Shown: positions 1-8,060 of the stretch, one piece after another
Numbering within the stretch: position 1 is the first letter of the stretch
How the letters are laid out: the number at the start of each line of letters is the position of its first letter
Source of the DNA: Cellulosimicrobium cellulans
GTDB lineage: Bacteria; Actinomycetota; Actinomycetes; Actinomycetales; Cellulomonadaceae
NCBI RefSeq assembly: GCF_016907755.1
Contig: NZ_JAFBCN010000001.1
Span: forward strand, 310,001 to 374,000
Length of the DNA stretch: 64,000 nt
Direction: 5' to 3'
Position numbers and translations under genes: made by a program
Notes under the pieces: generated by a model
Database searches by the model: none
What the model saw: the letters and a program-made list of their open reading frames with translations, nothing else
Told to the model about the DNA's origin: nothing

Positions 1-1275
1 ATGTCGCTGTTCAGCGCGGGCACGCTGCTCGCCGCCGTCTCGCCGGGCTTCGCGTGGCTGCTGACCGGCCGCGTCGTGCAGGCGTCAGGCACGGCGATCA
101 TGATGCCGCTGCTCATGACGACGATCATGACCCTGGTCCCGCCGACGATCCGCGGCAAGGTCATGGGGAACATCTCGATCGTCATGGCCGCGGCACCCGC
201 GCTGGGCCCGTCGCTCTCCGGCCTCATCCTCAACTCGCTGAGCTGGCGGTGGGTGTTCGGGATCGTCCTCCCGATCGCGCTCGTCGCGCTCGTCCTCGGC
301 TTCCTGTACATCCGGGACGTCGCCGACCGTACGCACTCGCGCCTCGACCCGTTCTCCCTGGTCCTCGCGGCGTTCGCGTTCGGCGGCCTGGTCTACGGGC
401 TCTCCAGCATCGGTGAGGCCGCGCGCCACACGCCCGTCGTCCCGCCGGTAGTGCCGATCGCGTTCGGCGCCCTCGCGCTCGGCGCGTTCGTGTGGCGCCA
501 GCTCGTCCTCCAGCGCGAGGACCGTGCGCTGCTCGACCTCCGCGTGTTCACGCACCGTGGCTTCAGCGTGCCGCTCGGCATCATGGCGGTCGGCATGGTC
601 GCCATGTTCGGCTCCCTCATCCTCCTGCCGCTGTTCCTGCAGGACGCGATGGGTCTGGAGCCGCTCGCGACCGGCCTCATCGTGCTCCCGGGCGGGCTCC
701 TCATGGGTCTGCTCGGCCCGACCGTCGGACGGCTCTACGACCGGGTGGGCCCGCGCCCGCTCGTCATCCCCGGCGTGAGCGTCGTCGCCGTCGCCCTCGC
801 CGCGTTCACGACGATCCACGCGGACTCGTCGCCGTGGTTCGTCCTCGCGCTGCACGTGACGCTGAGCCTGGGTCTGGCGTTCATGTTCACGCCGCTGTTC
901 ACGTCCGCGCTCTCGGCGCTCGAGCCGCACCAGTACTCGCACGGGTCGGCGTCGATCGGCACCGTGCAGCAGCTCGCGGGCGCCGCCGGCACGGCCATGT
1001 TCGTCGCCGTCATGACGACCCGCTCCATCGCCTACGGCGAGGCGGGCGCGTCACCGCAGGCGGCGCTGGCCGAGGGGGTCGGCGACGCGTTCGTCTGGGG
1101 CACGGCCGTCATGCTCGTGGCCGTGGGCCTCTCGTTCCTCCTGCGTCGCAGCGCGCCGCAGGAGCACGGCCCGGGTCACGGCCCCGCGCAGGACCGCACG
1201 CAGGACGCGCCGGTCGAGGATGCGCGCATGGAAGACGTCACGGTCGAGGCTGCTCTCGCCACCGACGACGTCTGA
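1..1275 (+). CDS. DHA2-type MFS exporter, 5' end cut by window
   Basis: Drug:H+ antiporter of the 14-helix DHA2 (EmrB/QacA-like) family, inner-membrane efflux; the substrate cannot be read. The 424 visible residues are a run of hydrophobic helices. Residues near 60-75 (APALGPSLSG) match the antiporter motif C, and RGKVMG lies just before it. Family members are about 470-520 residues with two further N-terminal helices, so the ATG at base 1 is probably internal and the gene starts outside the window. The C-terminal 40 residues are a charged tail. It converges on cca; a long inverted repeat lies between them. Confidence 0.85.
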   Translation: MSLFSAGTLLAAVSPGFAWLLTGRVVQASGTAIMMPLLMTTIMTLVPPTIRGKVMGNISIVMAAAPALGPSLSGLILNSLSWRWVFGIVLPIALVALVLGFLYIRDVADRTHSRLDPFSLVLAAFAFGGLVYGLSSIGEAARHTPVVPPVVPIAFGALALGAFVWRQLVLQREDRALLDLRVFTHRGFSVPLGIMAVGMVAMFGSLILLPLFLQDAMGLEPLATGLIVLPGGLLMGLLGPTVGRLYDRVGPRPLVIPGVSVVAVALAAFTTIHADSSPWFVLALHVTLSLGLAFMFTPLFTSALSALEPHQYSHGSASIGTVQQLAGAAGTAMFVAVMTTRSIAYGEAGASPQAALAEGVGDAFVWGTAVMLVAVGLSFLLRRSAPQEHGPGHGPAQDRTQDAPVEDARMEDVTVEAALATDDV

Positions 1276-1334
1276 GTCCTCGCCGGGTCGCGCGCCCGCC
1301 CGGAGGCGACGCGACCGCCGAGGGCGAGGCCGGA

Positions 1335-1421
1335 GGGGCGGTCGTGCCGGGTCGTGGCGGGTCTGGCGGGAGCGGCGCGAGGAACGAGCGGCGCGGATGG
1401 TAGACCCGGCACGACCGCCCC
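1335..1421. repeat. 19-bp inverted repeat between convergent genes
   Basis: Arms 1335-1353 and 1403-1421 are perfect complements (19 bp) separated by 49 bases. The position between convergent stops suggests a transcription barrier, but the long loop is unlike a standard terminator. The left arm overlaps a 33-bp element that recurs between gyrB and gyrA. Confidence 0.6.
1343..1375 (-). repeat. Dispersed 33-bp repeat, copy 1
   Basis: The complement of 1343-1375 is identical over 33 bases to 33663-33695. On the minus strand it begins CCGCTCCCGCCAGACCCGCC. Both copies lie in intergenic DNA. It resembles an intergenic REP-type element; function unknown. Confidence 0.7.
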
Positions 1422-1458
1422 GGAGGTCTCGCCCGGACCGACCAGGACGCGTCGCCGC

Positions 1459-2982
1459 TCAGGAGGTGGACGACTCCGGTTGGGTCGACCACCAGGCCAG
1501 GAGGTCCGCTCGCGCCGTCTCCTCGTCGACCGGGCCGCGGTCGAGGCGTAGCTCGAGCAGGTGCTTGTACGCCTTCCCCACCACCGGTCCCGGCCGGATC
1601 CCGAGGATCGCCATGATCTGCTGACCGTCGAGGTCGGGGCGGACGGCGTCGAGCTCCTCCTTCTCCTGGAGGTCGGCGATGCGGCGCTCGAGGTCGTCGT
1701 ACGACTCGCGCAGCCGCTGGGCCTTGCGCCGGTTCCGCGTCGTGCAGTCGGCGCGCGTGAGGCGGTGCAGCCGCTCGAGGAGCGGTCCGGCGTCGGTCAC
1801 GTACCGGCGCACGGCGGAGTCGGTCCAGGCGCCGTCGCCGTAGCCGTGGAACCGCAGGTGCAGCTCGACGAGGCGGGCGACGTCCTTGACGACCTGCTTG
1901 TCGTACCGCAGCGCCCTGAGGCGCTTGGCGACCATCTTGGCGCCGACGACCTCGTGGTGGTGGAAGCTCACGCCTCCCCCCGGCTCGAAGCGGCGCGTCG
2001 GCGGCTTGCCCACGTCGTGCAGCAGCGCGGCGAGGCGGAGCACGAGGTCGGGGGCCGGGACCGCGCCGTCGGGCCCGGTCTCCTGGGCGATCGCCTGGTC
2101 GAGGACCGTGAGCGAGTGCTCGTAGACGTCCTTGTGCCGGTGGTGCTCGTCGATCTCGAGCTTGAGCGCGGGCAGCTCGGGCAGCACGTGGTCGGCGAGG
2201 CCGGTGTCCACGAGCACCTCGAGACCACGGCGCGGCGACGTCGCGCACAGCAGCTTCGACAGCTCGTCCCGCACCCGCTCGGCGGACACGATCTCGATGC
2301 GCTCGGTCATGAGGACGAGCGCGGCGAGCGTGCCGCCGTCGACGTCGAACCCCAGCTGGGCCGCGAAGCGCGCGGCGCGCATCATGCGCAGCGGGTCGTC
2401 GTCGAACGAGCGCTCGGGGGCGATGGGCGTGCGCAGCACGCGGCGCGCGAGGTCGTCGAGGCCGTCGAAGGGGTCGACGAACGTCATCTCCGGCACGCGC
2501 ACCGCCATCGCGTTGACGGTGAAGTCCCGGCGCGACAGGTCGCCCTCGAGCGTGTCGCCGAACGCGACGACGGGCTTGCGCGACGTCGGGTCGTACTCGT
2601 CGGTGCGGTACGTCGTCACCTCGACGACGAGGTCGTCGCCCGGGCCACCACGGCCGAACCGCTTCGCCCCGATCGTGCCGAACTCCTTGCCGATGTCCCA
2701 GTGGGCGTCGCCCCAGCGCGCGAGGAGCGCCTCGGTCTCGTCGGGCGACGCGGACGTGGCGAAGTCGAGGTCGTTGCTCGCCCGTCCGAGGAACGCGTCG
2801 CGGACGGGCCCGCCCACGAGCGCGAGCTCGTGACCCGCGGCGCGGAACGCCTCGCCGAGCTCGATCGCCGCGGGCGCCATCTCGGTGAGGACGGCGAGGG
2901 CTCGACGCTGCAGCTCGAGCGACTGCGGCGTCGGCTGAGATGCCGGCGGAGGTGACGGCGGGGACGACGAAGGCTGGGGCAC
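1459..2982 (-). CDS. cca: CCA-adding tRNA nucleotidyltransferase
   Basis: Adds or repairs the 3' CCA end of tRNAs in the cytoplasm. From the GTG at 2982 the protein has 507 residues. The class II nucleotidyltransferase signature LVGGPVRD (near 55-62) is followed by the metal-binding DLD at 71-73. An HD-type region further on contains LLHDVGKPPTRR. Length fits actinobacterial homologues of about 480-500. The frame stays open far upstream, but conserved sequence starts only after a Pro/Ser-rich leader; a TTG at 2991 is an alternative start. It is divergent from the Nudix gene, with 81 bases between them, the order seen in mycobacteria (pcnA/mutT4). Confidence 0.92.
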   Translation of the reverse strand: MPQPSSSPPSPPPASQPTPQSLELQRRALAVLTEMAPAAIELGEAFRAAGHELALVGGPVRDAFLGRASNDLDFATSASPDETEALLARWGDAHWDIGKEFGTIGAKRFGRGGPGDDLVVEVTTYRTDEYDPTSRKPVVAFGDTLEGDLSRRDFTVNAMAVRVPEMTFVDPFDGLDDLARRVLRTPIAPERSFDDDPLRMMRAARFAAQLGFDVDGGTLAALVLMTERIEIVSAERVRDELSKLLCATSPRRGLEVLVDTGLADHVLPELPALKLEIDEHHRHKDVYEHSLTVLDQAIAQETGPDGAVPAPDLVLRLAALLHDVGKPPTRRFEPGGGVSFHHHEVVGAKMVAKRLRALRYDKQVVKDVARLVELHLRFHGYGDGAWTDSAVRRYVTDAGPLLERLHRLTRADCTTRNRRKAQRLRESYDDLERRIADLQEKEELDAVRPDLDGQQIMAILGIRPGPVVGKAYKHLLELRLDRGPVDEETARADLLAWWSTQPESSTS

Positions 2983-3051
2983 GACACCCAAGCCTGCCAG
3001 ATGCGACGCCCGCACCGGGGAGCCGGTCCCGGGGAGCCGACGTCCACTCGG

Positions 3052-3063
3052 TAAAGTTGGGAC
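3052..3063 (+). promoter_or_regulatory. -10 element of a leaderless promoter for the Nudix gene
   Basis: TAAAGT at 3052-3057 matches the actinobacterial TANNNT -10. Six bases separate it from the ATG at 3064, so transcription would start at the start codon. No Shine-Dalgarno sequence is present. Leaderless transcripts are common in actinobacteria. Confidence 0.5.
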
Positions 3064-3783
3064 ATGTCCACCCCTGCGCACGCCCACGAGCCCCGGAGGG
3101 ATCCGGTGGGCGGGCGTGACAGCGGTCGCGGGCAGCCTCTCCCGGTCCCCGCCCCGCCCGGCGGGCACGCGCTGCGCATCGACCCGCGCTCGCGCCCGGC
3201 CCCCGCGCCGCCGCCGCTGCCCGTGGTCGACGAGGTCTCGGCCGGCGGGCTCGTCGTCACGGTCGCGGGCGGCGACCTGTGCGCGGCGATCATCGCGCGG
3301 CGCAACCGGGGCGGGCGCCTCGAGTGGTGCCTGCCCAAGGGCCATCTCGAGGGCGACGAGACGCCGGAGCAGGCCGCGGTCCGCGAGATCGCGGAGGAGA
3401 CGGGCATCCACGGAGCGGTGCAGGAGCCGCTCGGCGTCATCGACTACTGGTTCACCGGCGACGACCGCCGCGTGCACAAGGTCGTGCACCACTTCCTCCT
3501 GCGCGCGACGGGCGGGTTCCTCACGGTCGAGGGCGACCCGGACGGCGAGGCCGAGGACGTCGCGTGGATCCCCGTGGCGGACCTGCCCGACCGGCTCGCC
3601 TACCCGAACGAGCGCCGGATCGCCGTCGTCGCGCAGAGCGTCCTCGAGGGCAGACCGGCGCGGTTCCACGGGGTGGTCGAGAGTAGGGTGACCCGGACGA
3701 TCGTCCGCTCGCCCGGCCGTCCGCACGACGGCCGCGGCGGCCCGGCACCGCCCGCCCCACGGAGCTCGACCGACCACTCATGA
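3064..3783 (+). CDS. Nudix hydrolase (MutT4-like)
   Basis: Hydrolyses a nucleoside diphosphate linked to another moiety; the substrate is not readable. The Nudix box is complete at residues 93-115 (G, five residues, E99, then R107-E108, E111-E112-T-G-I). The first 55 residues are Pro/Arg-rich and probably disordered, giving 239 residues. The stop overlaps the next ATG (ATGA at 3780-3783), so it is translationally coupled to the DUF6049 gene. Mycobacterium tuberculosis has mutT4 in the same place. Confidence 0.9.
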   Translation: MSTPAHAHEPRRDPVGGRDSGRGQPLPVPAPPGGHALRIDPRSRPAPAPPPLPVVDEVSAGGLVVTVAGGDLCAAIIARRNRGGRLEWCLPKGHLEGDETPEQAAVREIAEETGIHGAVQEPLGVIDYWFTGDDRRVHKVVHHFLLRATGGFLTVEGDPDGEAEDVAWIPVADLPDRLAYPNERRIAVVAQSVLEGRPARFHGVVESRVTRTIVRSPGRPHDGRGGPAPPAPRSSTDHS

Positions 3784-6050
3784 CGCCCTCCCCCAGCAGC
3801 GGCGCGCGCCTCGGCGGCGCCGCGTCGGCCCCGCTCCTCGGCAGGTCCGCTCGCCTCCTCGTCGCCCTGGTCGTCCTGCTGGTCCTGACCGTCGGCGTCG
3901 TCCTCGGCGGGTCCCTCGCCGCGGCGGCCACGCCCCAGGGCACGACGGCGGGTGCCGCCACGGAGACCGAGGACGCGGTGACGCTCGAGGTGTCCTCGCT
4001 GCAGCCGACCGTCCTCGGTCCGGGCGCCACCCTCACCGTCACCACGCGCGTGACCAACGGGACCGCGGAGACGCTCGGGGCGCCCGAGGTGGCGCTCGGC
4101 GTCGACCGGCGCGTGCTGAGCACCCGGTCGGCGCTCGAGAGCTGGACCACGACCGGGCTCGACGGCCGTGTCGGGGTCGGCGTCACCAGCCAGGGCCTCG
4201 GGGCCCCCCTCGCGCCGGGCGAGAGCGCGGAGGTCACGCTCACCGCGACGGTCGCGGAGCTCAACCTGAACGCAGGCAGCGACTGGGGACCGCGCGGCAT
4301 CTCCCTCACGGTGTCCGACGGCGGCGCGCGCCTGGCCGTGCAGCGCACCTTCGTCCTGTGGGAGCCGTCGAGCGAGGTGACCCCGCTGCGCCTGAGCGTG
4401 GTCGCCGCCATGACCGGTCCCCCGGTGGACCCCGACCCGCAGGCCTACGACGACGCGCTCTCCACCGCGATGGGGACGGACGGTCGCCTCGGGCGCCTGC
4501 TCGCAGCGACCGGCGGTACGCCGGAGGTCGCGTGGGTCGCCGACCCGGCGCTGCTCGCCGCAGCCGCGGCCGCGGCCGACCCGGCGGTGAACGGCTGGGC
4601 CGACGCCGTGAGCGCTGGCTCGGCGGGCCGGTCGACGTTCGCGCTGCGCGCCTACGACCCGGACGTCGCGGCGTTCGCGCACGCCGGTCTCGCGCTGCCG
4701 GCGGGGACCCCGCTCCCCACCGCACCCGACCTGACGACCGACGACGACGCGACGACGGACGGCACGAAGGCCACGAGCGCGAAGTCCGGCGAGCCGACCG
4801 ACCCGGCGTCCGGGTGGCGGACGGACCTCGCCTGGCCGGGTGACGCCGTCCCCGACCTGGCCACGACGACGCTCGCCGCGGCGTCGGGCGCGTCCGCGAC
4901 GGTCGTCGGTCCCGGCGGGCTCGTACCGGACGAGTCGCTGACCTACACGCCGTCCGGCGTCGCCGAGGTCGCGACCGCCGCCGGCCCCGTGAAGGCGCTG
5001 GTCGCCGACGCGGTGCTCACCGCCCTCCTGTCCGCCGGCGACGGGTCGGGCGTCACCGCGACGCAGCGGATCCTCGCCGAGACCGCGGTGATCGCCCGCG
5101 AGCGCCCGGCCGAGCAGCGCCACGTCGTCGTCGCACTGCCCCGGAGCTGGGAGGCCGAGCCGACGCTCTTCACGGCGCGGCTCGACGCCCTCCGGTCGGC
5201 CGCCTGGGTCGACCTGGCCCCGGTGGACGACCTCCTGGCGTCGGCGCCGCCCGCCGTCGAGCGCGCGCCGCTCCCCGACTCCGCCGCCCCCGAGGGCGAG
5301 ATCACCGTCGCCCAGCTCCGTGCGCTCGACCGGTCGCGCACGGACCTCGCCGCGTTCGCGACGGTCGCCGCCGACCCCACGACGATCACGCGCCCGCTCG
5401 AGCCCGGCTTCGTCACGCCGACCGCCGTCGCGTTCCGCGCAGCGGAGCCCTCGCGCGCGCTCGCCGTCCAGCACGCGGAGCAGCAGTCCACCGCGGTCCA
5501 GGGAAGCCTGTCCGTCCAGACCCGCGCCCCGTTCCTCTTCGTCGCCGAGGAGGAGGACCTCCCCGTCCGGGTGCGCAGCACCCTCGATCAGGACGCGACG
5601 GTCGAGGTCGTGCTGCGGCCGGACGACCCCCGGCTGCGCGCCCCCGAGCGCAGGACGGTGACGATCCCGGCCGCCACCCGGGACGCGGACGGCGACCTGG
5701 TGGCGACCGAGACGAGCGTGGGGGTTCCGGTCGAGGGATTCGGGAGCGGGAACGTCACGGTCGAGGTCGAGCTCGTCAGCGCGGCGCAGCCCCAGGTCCG
5801 CGTCGCGGAGCCGCAGGAGTTCATCGTGCGCGTCCGCGCCGACTGGGAGTCGGTCGGCACCGCGGTCATCGCGGTCCTCCTCGCGCTGACGCTCGTCGCC
5901 GGTATCTGGCGCACCGTGCGCCGGGGTCGCTCGCCCCGCCGTCTGGCGGGCGCCACGGCGGACCAGCCGGCGCCGCCCACGCAGGACCGGGCGCACGCAC
6001 AGGAGCCGCCCACGCCGCCCGCCCGCCGGGACGAGGAGCGCGTCGAGTGA
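3780..6050 (+). CDS. DUF6049-type membrane-anchored exported protein
   Basis: A 756-residue protein with an N-terminal hydrophobic segment (about 22-47), a long extracytoplasmic region and one C-terminal membrane helix (about 690-712), followed by a basic, Pro-rich cytoplasmic tail. No catalytic motif is recognisable. The position between a Nudix gene and murJ matches Rv3909 of M. tuberculosis, a family named DUF6049. ATGA and GTGA overlaps tie it to both neighbours in one operon, suggesting a role in cell-envelope assembly with MurJ. That role is inferred from context only. Confidence 0.8.
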   Translation: MTPSPSSGARLGGAASAPLLGRSARLLVALVVLLVLTVGVVLGGSLAAAATPQGTTAGAATETEDAVTLEVSSLQPTVLGPGATLTVTTRVTNGTAETLGAPEVALGVDRRVLSTRSALESWTTTGLDGRVGVGVTSQGLGAPLAPGESAEVTLTATVAELNLNAGSDWGPRGISLTVSDGGARLAVQRTFVLWEPSSEVTPLRLSVVAAMTGPPVDPDPQAYDDALSTAMGTDGRLGRLLAATGGTPEVAWVADPALLAAAAAAADPAVNGWADAVSAGSAGRSTFALRAYDPDVAAFAHAGLALPAGTPLPTAPDLTTDDDATTDGTKATSAKSGEPTDPASGWRTDLAWPGDAVPDLATTTLAAASGASATVVGPGGLVPDESLTYTPSGVAEVATAAGPVKALVADAVLTALLSAGDGSGVTATQRILAETAVIARERPAEQRHVVVALPRSWEAEPTLFTARLDALRSAAWVDLAPVDDLLASAPPAVERAPLPDSAAPEGEITVAQLRALDRSRTDLAAFATVAADPTTITRPLEPGFVTPTAVAFRAAEPSRALAVQHAEQQSTAVQGSLSVQTRAPFLFVAEEEDLPVRVRSTLDQDATVEVVLRPDDPRLRAPERRTVTIPAATRDADGDLVATETSVGVPVEGFGSGNVTVEVELVSAAQPQVRVAEPQEFIVRVRADWESVGTAVIAVLLALTLVAGIWRTVRRGRSPRRLAGATADQPAPPTQDRAHAQEPPTPPARRDEERVE

Positions 6051-7963
6051 GCCCCGACCAGCCCCGCCACGTCCGGCCCGCGGGCGCCGGGCACGGCACG
6101 CGGCCCGGCACGACGCGCGACGTCGTCCCGTCCGGGGCGCTGCCCGGCGACCCGGCGGCGCCCGGCACCCCGGACGAGACCGCGGAGGCCGGCGCCACGG
6201 AGGCGCCCGCCCCCCGCACGGGCGGGCTCGGCCGCTCGTCCGCGCTCATGGCGTCGGGCACGTTCGTCTCGCGCGGGCTCGGCCTCGTGCGCAACGTCCT
6301 CCTCGTGGCCGCGATCGGGACCACGGGCCTGGTCGCGGACGCGTTCGATGTCGCGAACAAGATCCCCAACGTCCTCTTCGCGATCCTCGCGGGCGGCGTC
6401 CTCAACGCCGTCCTCGTGCCGCAGATCGTCCGCGCCTACCGCGCGCACAACACGCAGGAGCGGCTCGACAAGCTGCTCACGCTCTCCGGCGTCGTGCTGG
6501 TCGCGCTCTCGGCGCTGCTCACCGCGGGGTCGAGCATCCTCGTCGCGCTCTACACGGGGCCGGGGTGGACGGCGCCGCAGACGTCGCTCGCGGTCGCCTT
6601 CGCCTTCTGGTGCACGCCGCAGCTCTTCTTCTACGGGCTGTACACCCTGCTCGGGCAGGTGCTCAACGCGCGGGGCCAGTTCGGCCCGTTCATGTGGGCG
6701 CCCGTGCTCAACAACGTGGTGTCGATCGTCGGGTTCGGGGCGTTCATCGCGATCTACGGCCCGGCGGCGGTGGGCAACGTCGACGACCTCACGCAGTGGG
6801 ACGGATCCAAGATCGCGCTCCTCGCAGGGACCGCGACGCTCGGGGTCGCGGCGCAGGCGCTCATCCTCGTGGTCCCGCTGTGGCGGGCCGGCTTCCGCTG
6901 GCACCTGCGGTTCGGCCTGCACGGCATCGGGCTGCGGTCCGCCGGCCAGGTGGCGCTGTGGACGTTCGCCGCCGTCCTCCTCGAGCAGGTCGGGGTCCTG
7001 TTCACCACACGCTTCGCGAGCGAGGCGCCCCGCGCGGCGCTGGCGCAGACCTTCGGTCCCTACCGTGACGACCCCGGGACCCTCGGGGCCGTCACAGGCC
7101 TGATCACGGGCGCGCCCGACGCGTTCTCGGGGGCCCTCGCGGTCGCGGGCAACGCCGCCTACACGCAGGCGCTCATGATCTACCTGCTGCCCCACTCGCT
7201 CGTGACGGTGTCGATCGCGACGGCGCTCTTCACGGGCATGAGCGCCGCAGCCCACGCGGGCGACCTGGCGCGCGTCCGGCACGACCTCTCGCGCGGCGTG
7301 CGCACCGTCGGCGTCTTCACCGTCTTCGCGACCGTCGTGCTGGTCGTCCTCGCCCTGCCGATCACCAAGCTCCTCGTCCCCTCCGTCGACGCCGCGTCCG
7401 GCGAGGCCGTCTCCGAGGTGCTGCGCGCCATGGCGCTCGGGCTCGTCCCCCTGGGCGGCATGGTGCTCATGAAGTGGGTCTACTACGCGTTCGAGGACGG
7501 CCGGACCGTCTTCTGGATCCAGGTGCCGGGCACGCTCGTGCTCGTCGGCGTCTCCTGGCTCGCGACGCAGGTCCTGGCGCCCCAGCTCTGGGTCGTGGGC
7601 ATCGGCCTCGCGATGAGCCTGTCCAACCTCGTGGCCGTCGCGCTGCGCACGGTCGGGCTGCGACGCACGCTGCGGGGGCTCGACGGCGCCCGGATCCTGC
7701 GCCTGCACGTCAAGGCCGGGCTCGCCGCGCTCGTCAGCGCCGTCGCGGGCTGGGGCGTCCTGCGCGGGTTCGTCGTCGTCACCGGCGACGGCCCGGACGG
7801 CATCTACGGGCTCTCGTGGTGGCAGGCCGTCGTCGTGGTGTCCGTCGCCGGGGCCGTGATGGCGCTCGTCTACGCGGGCGGGCTCAAGCTCATGCGGGTG
7901 CGCGAGCTCGACCAGCTCGCCGGTCCGATCGTGGGCCGCGTCCGCCGGCTCGTGCGGCGATGA
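6047..7963 (+). CDS. murJ: MurJ (MviN) lipid II flippase
   Basis: Moves the peptidoglycan precursor lipid II across the cytoplasmic membrane. 638 residues: about 65 polar N-terminal residues, then a polytopic MviN-type core starting SSALMASGTFVSRGLGLVRN and including the typical DAFDVANKIPN segment; roughly 14 helices. The GTG start overlaps the upstream stop (GTGA at 6047-6050). Mycobacterial MviN continues into a pseudokinase and an extracytoplasmic domain. Here the protein stops after the transporter, and those parts form the next gene. Confidence 0.93.
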   Translation: MSPDQPRHVRPAGAGHGTRPGTTRDVVPSGALPGDPAAPGTPDETAEAGATEAPAPRTGGLGRSSALMASGTFVSRGLGLVRNVLLVAAIGTTGLVADAFDVANKIPNVLFAILAGGVLNAVLVPQIVRAYRAHNTQERLDKLLTLSGVVLVALSALLTAGSSILVALYTGPGWTAPQTSLAVAFAFWCTPQLFFYGLYTLLGQVLNARGQFGPFMWAPVLNNVVSIVGFGAFIAIYGPAAVGNVDDLTQWDGSKIALLAGTATLGVAAQALILVVPLWRAGFRWHLRFGLHGIGLRSAGQVALWTFAAVLLEQVGVLFTTRFASEAPRAALAQTFGPYRDDPGTLGAVTGLITGAPDAFSGALAVAGNAAYTQALMIYLLPHSLVTVSIATALFTGMSAAAHAGDLARVRHDLSRGVRTVGVFTVFATVVLVVLALPITKLLVPSVDAASGEAVSEVLRAMALGLVPLGGMVLMKWVYYAFEDGRTVFWIQVPGTLVLVGVSWLATQVLAPQLWVVGIGLAMSLSNLVAVALRTVGLRRTLRGLDGARILRLHVKAGLAALVSAVAGWGVLRGFVVVTGDGPDGIYGLSWWQAVVVVSVAGAVMALVYAGGLKLMRVRELDQLAGPIVGRVRRLVRR

Positions 7964-7997
7964 GCGGCATGTGCCCACCGAGAACCAATCGGGTGAT

Positions 7998-8020
7998 ACG
8001 CGGGCAATCAGGGCCCGCGT
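7998..8020 (+). other. Hairpin between murJ and the pseudokinase gene
   Basis: ACGCGGGC (7998-8005) pairs with GCCCGCGT (8013-8020), about 8-9 bp with a short loop and no T tract. It lies in the 97-base gap before the pseudokinase. It could attenuate read-through or be an mRNA processing signal; no test is possible here. Confidence 0.35.
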
Positions 8021-8060
8021 ACCATGGTGTGTCGACCACGAGTCCCACGGAGGAGGTCCG

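Noticed and set aside
7971-8060. Upstream start for the pseudokinase gene
   Set aside because: It would cover a hairpin and GGAGG; GTG 8061 directly after that site fits better.
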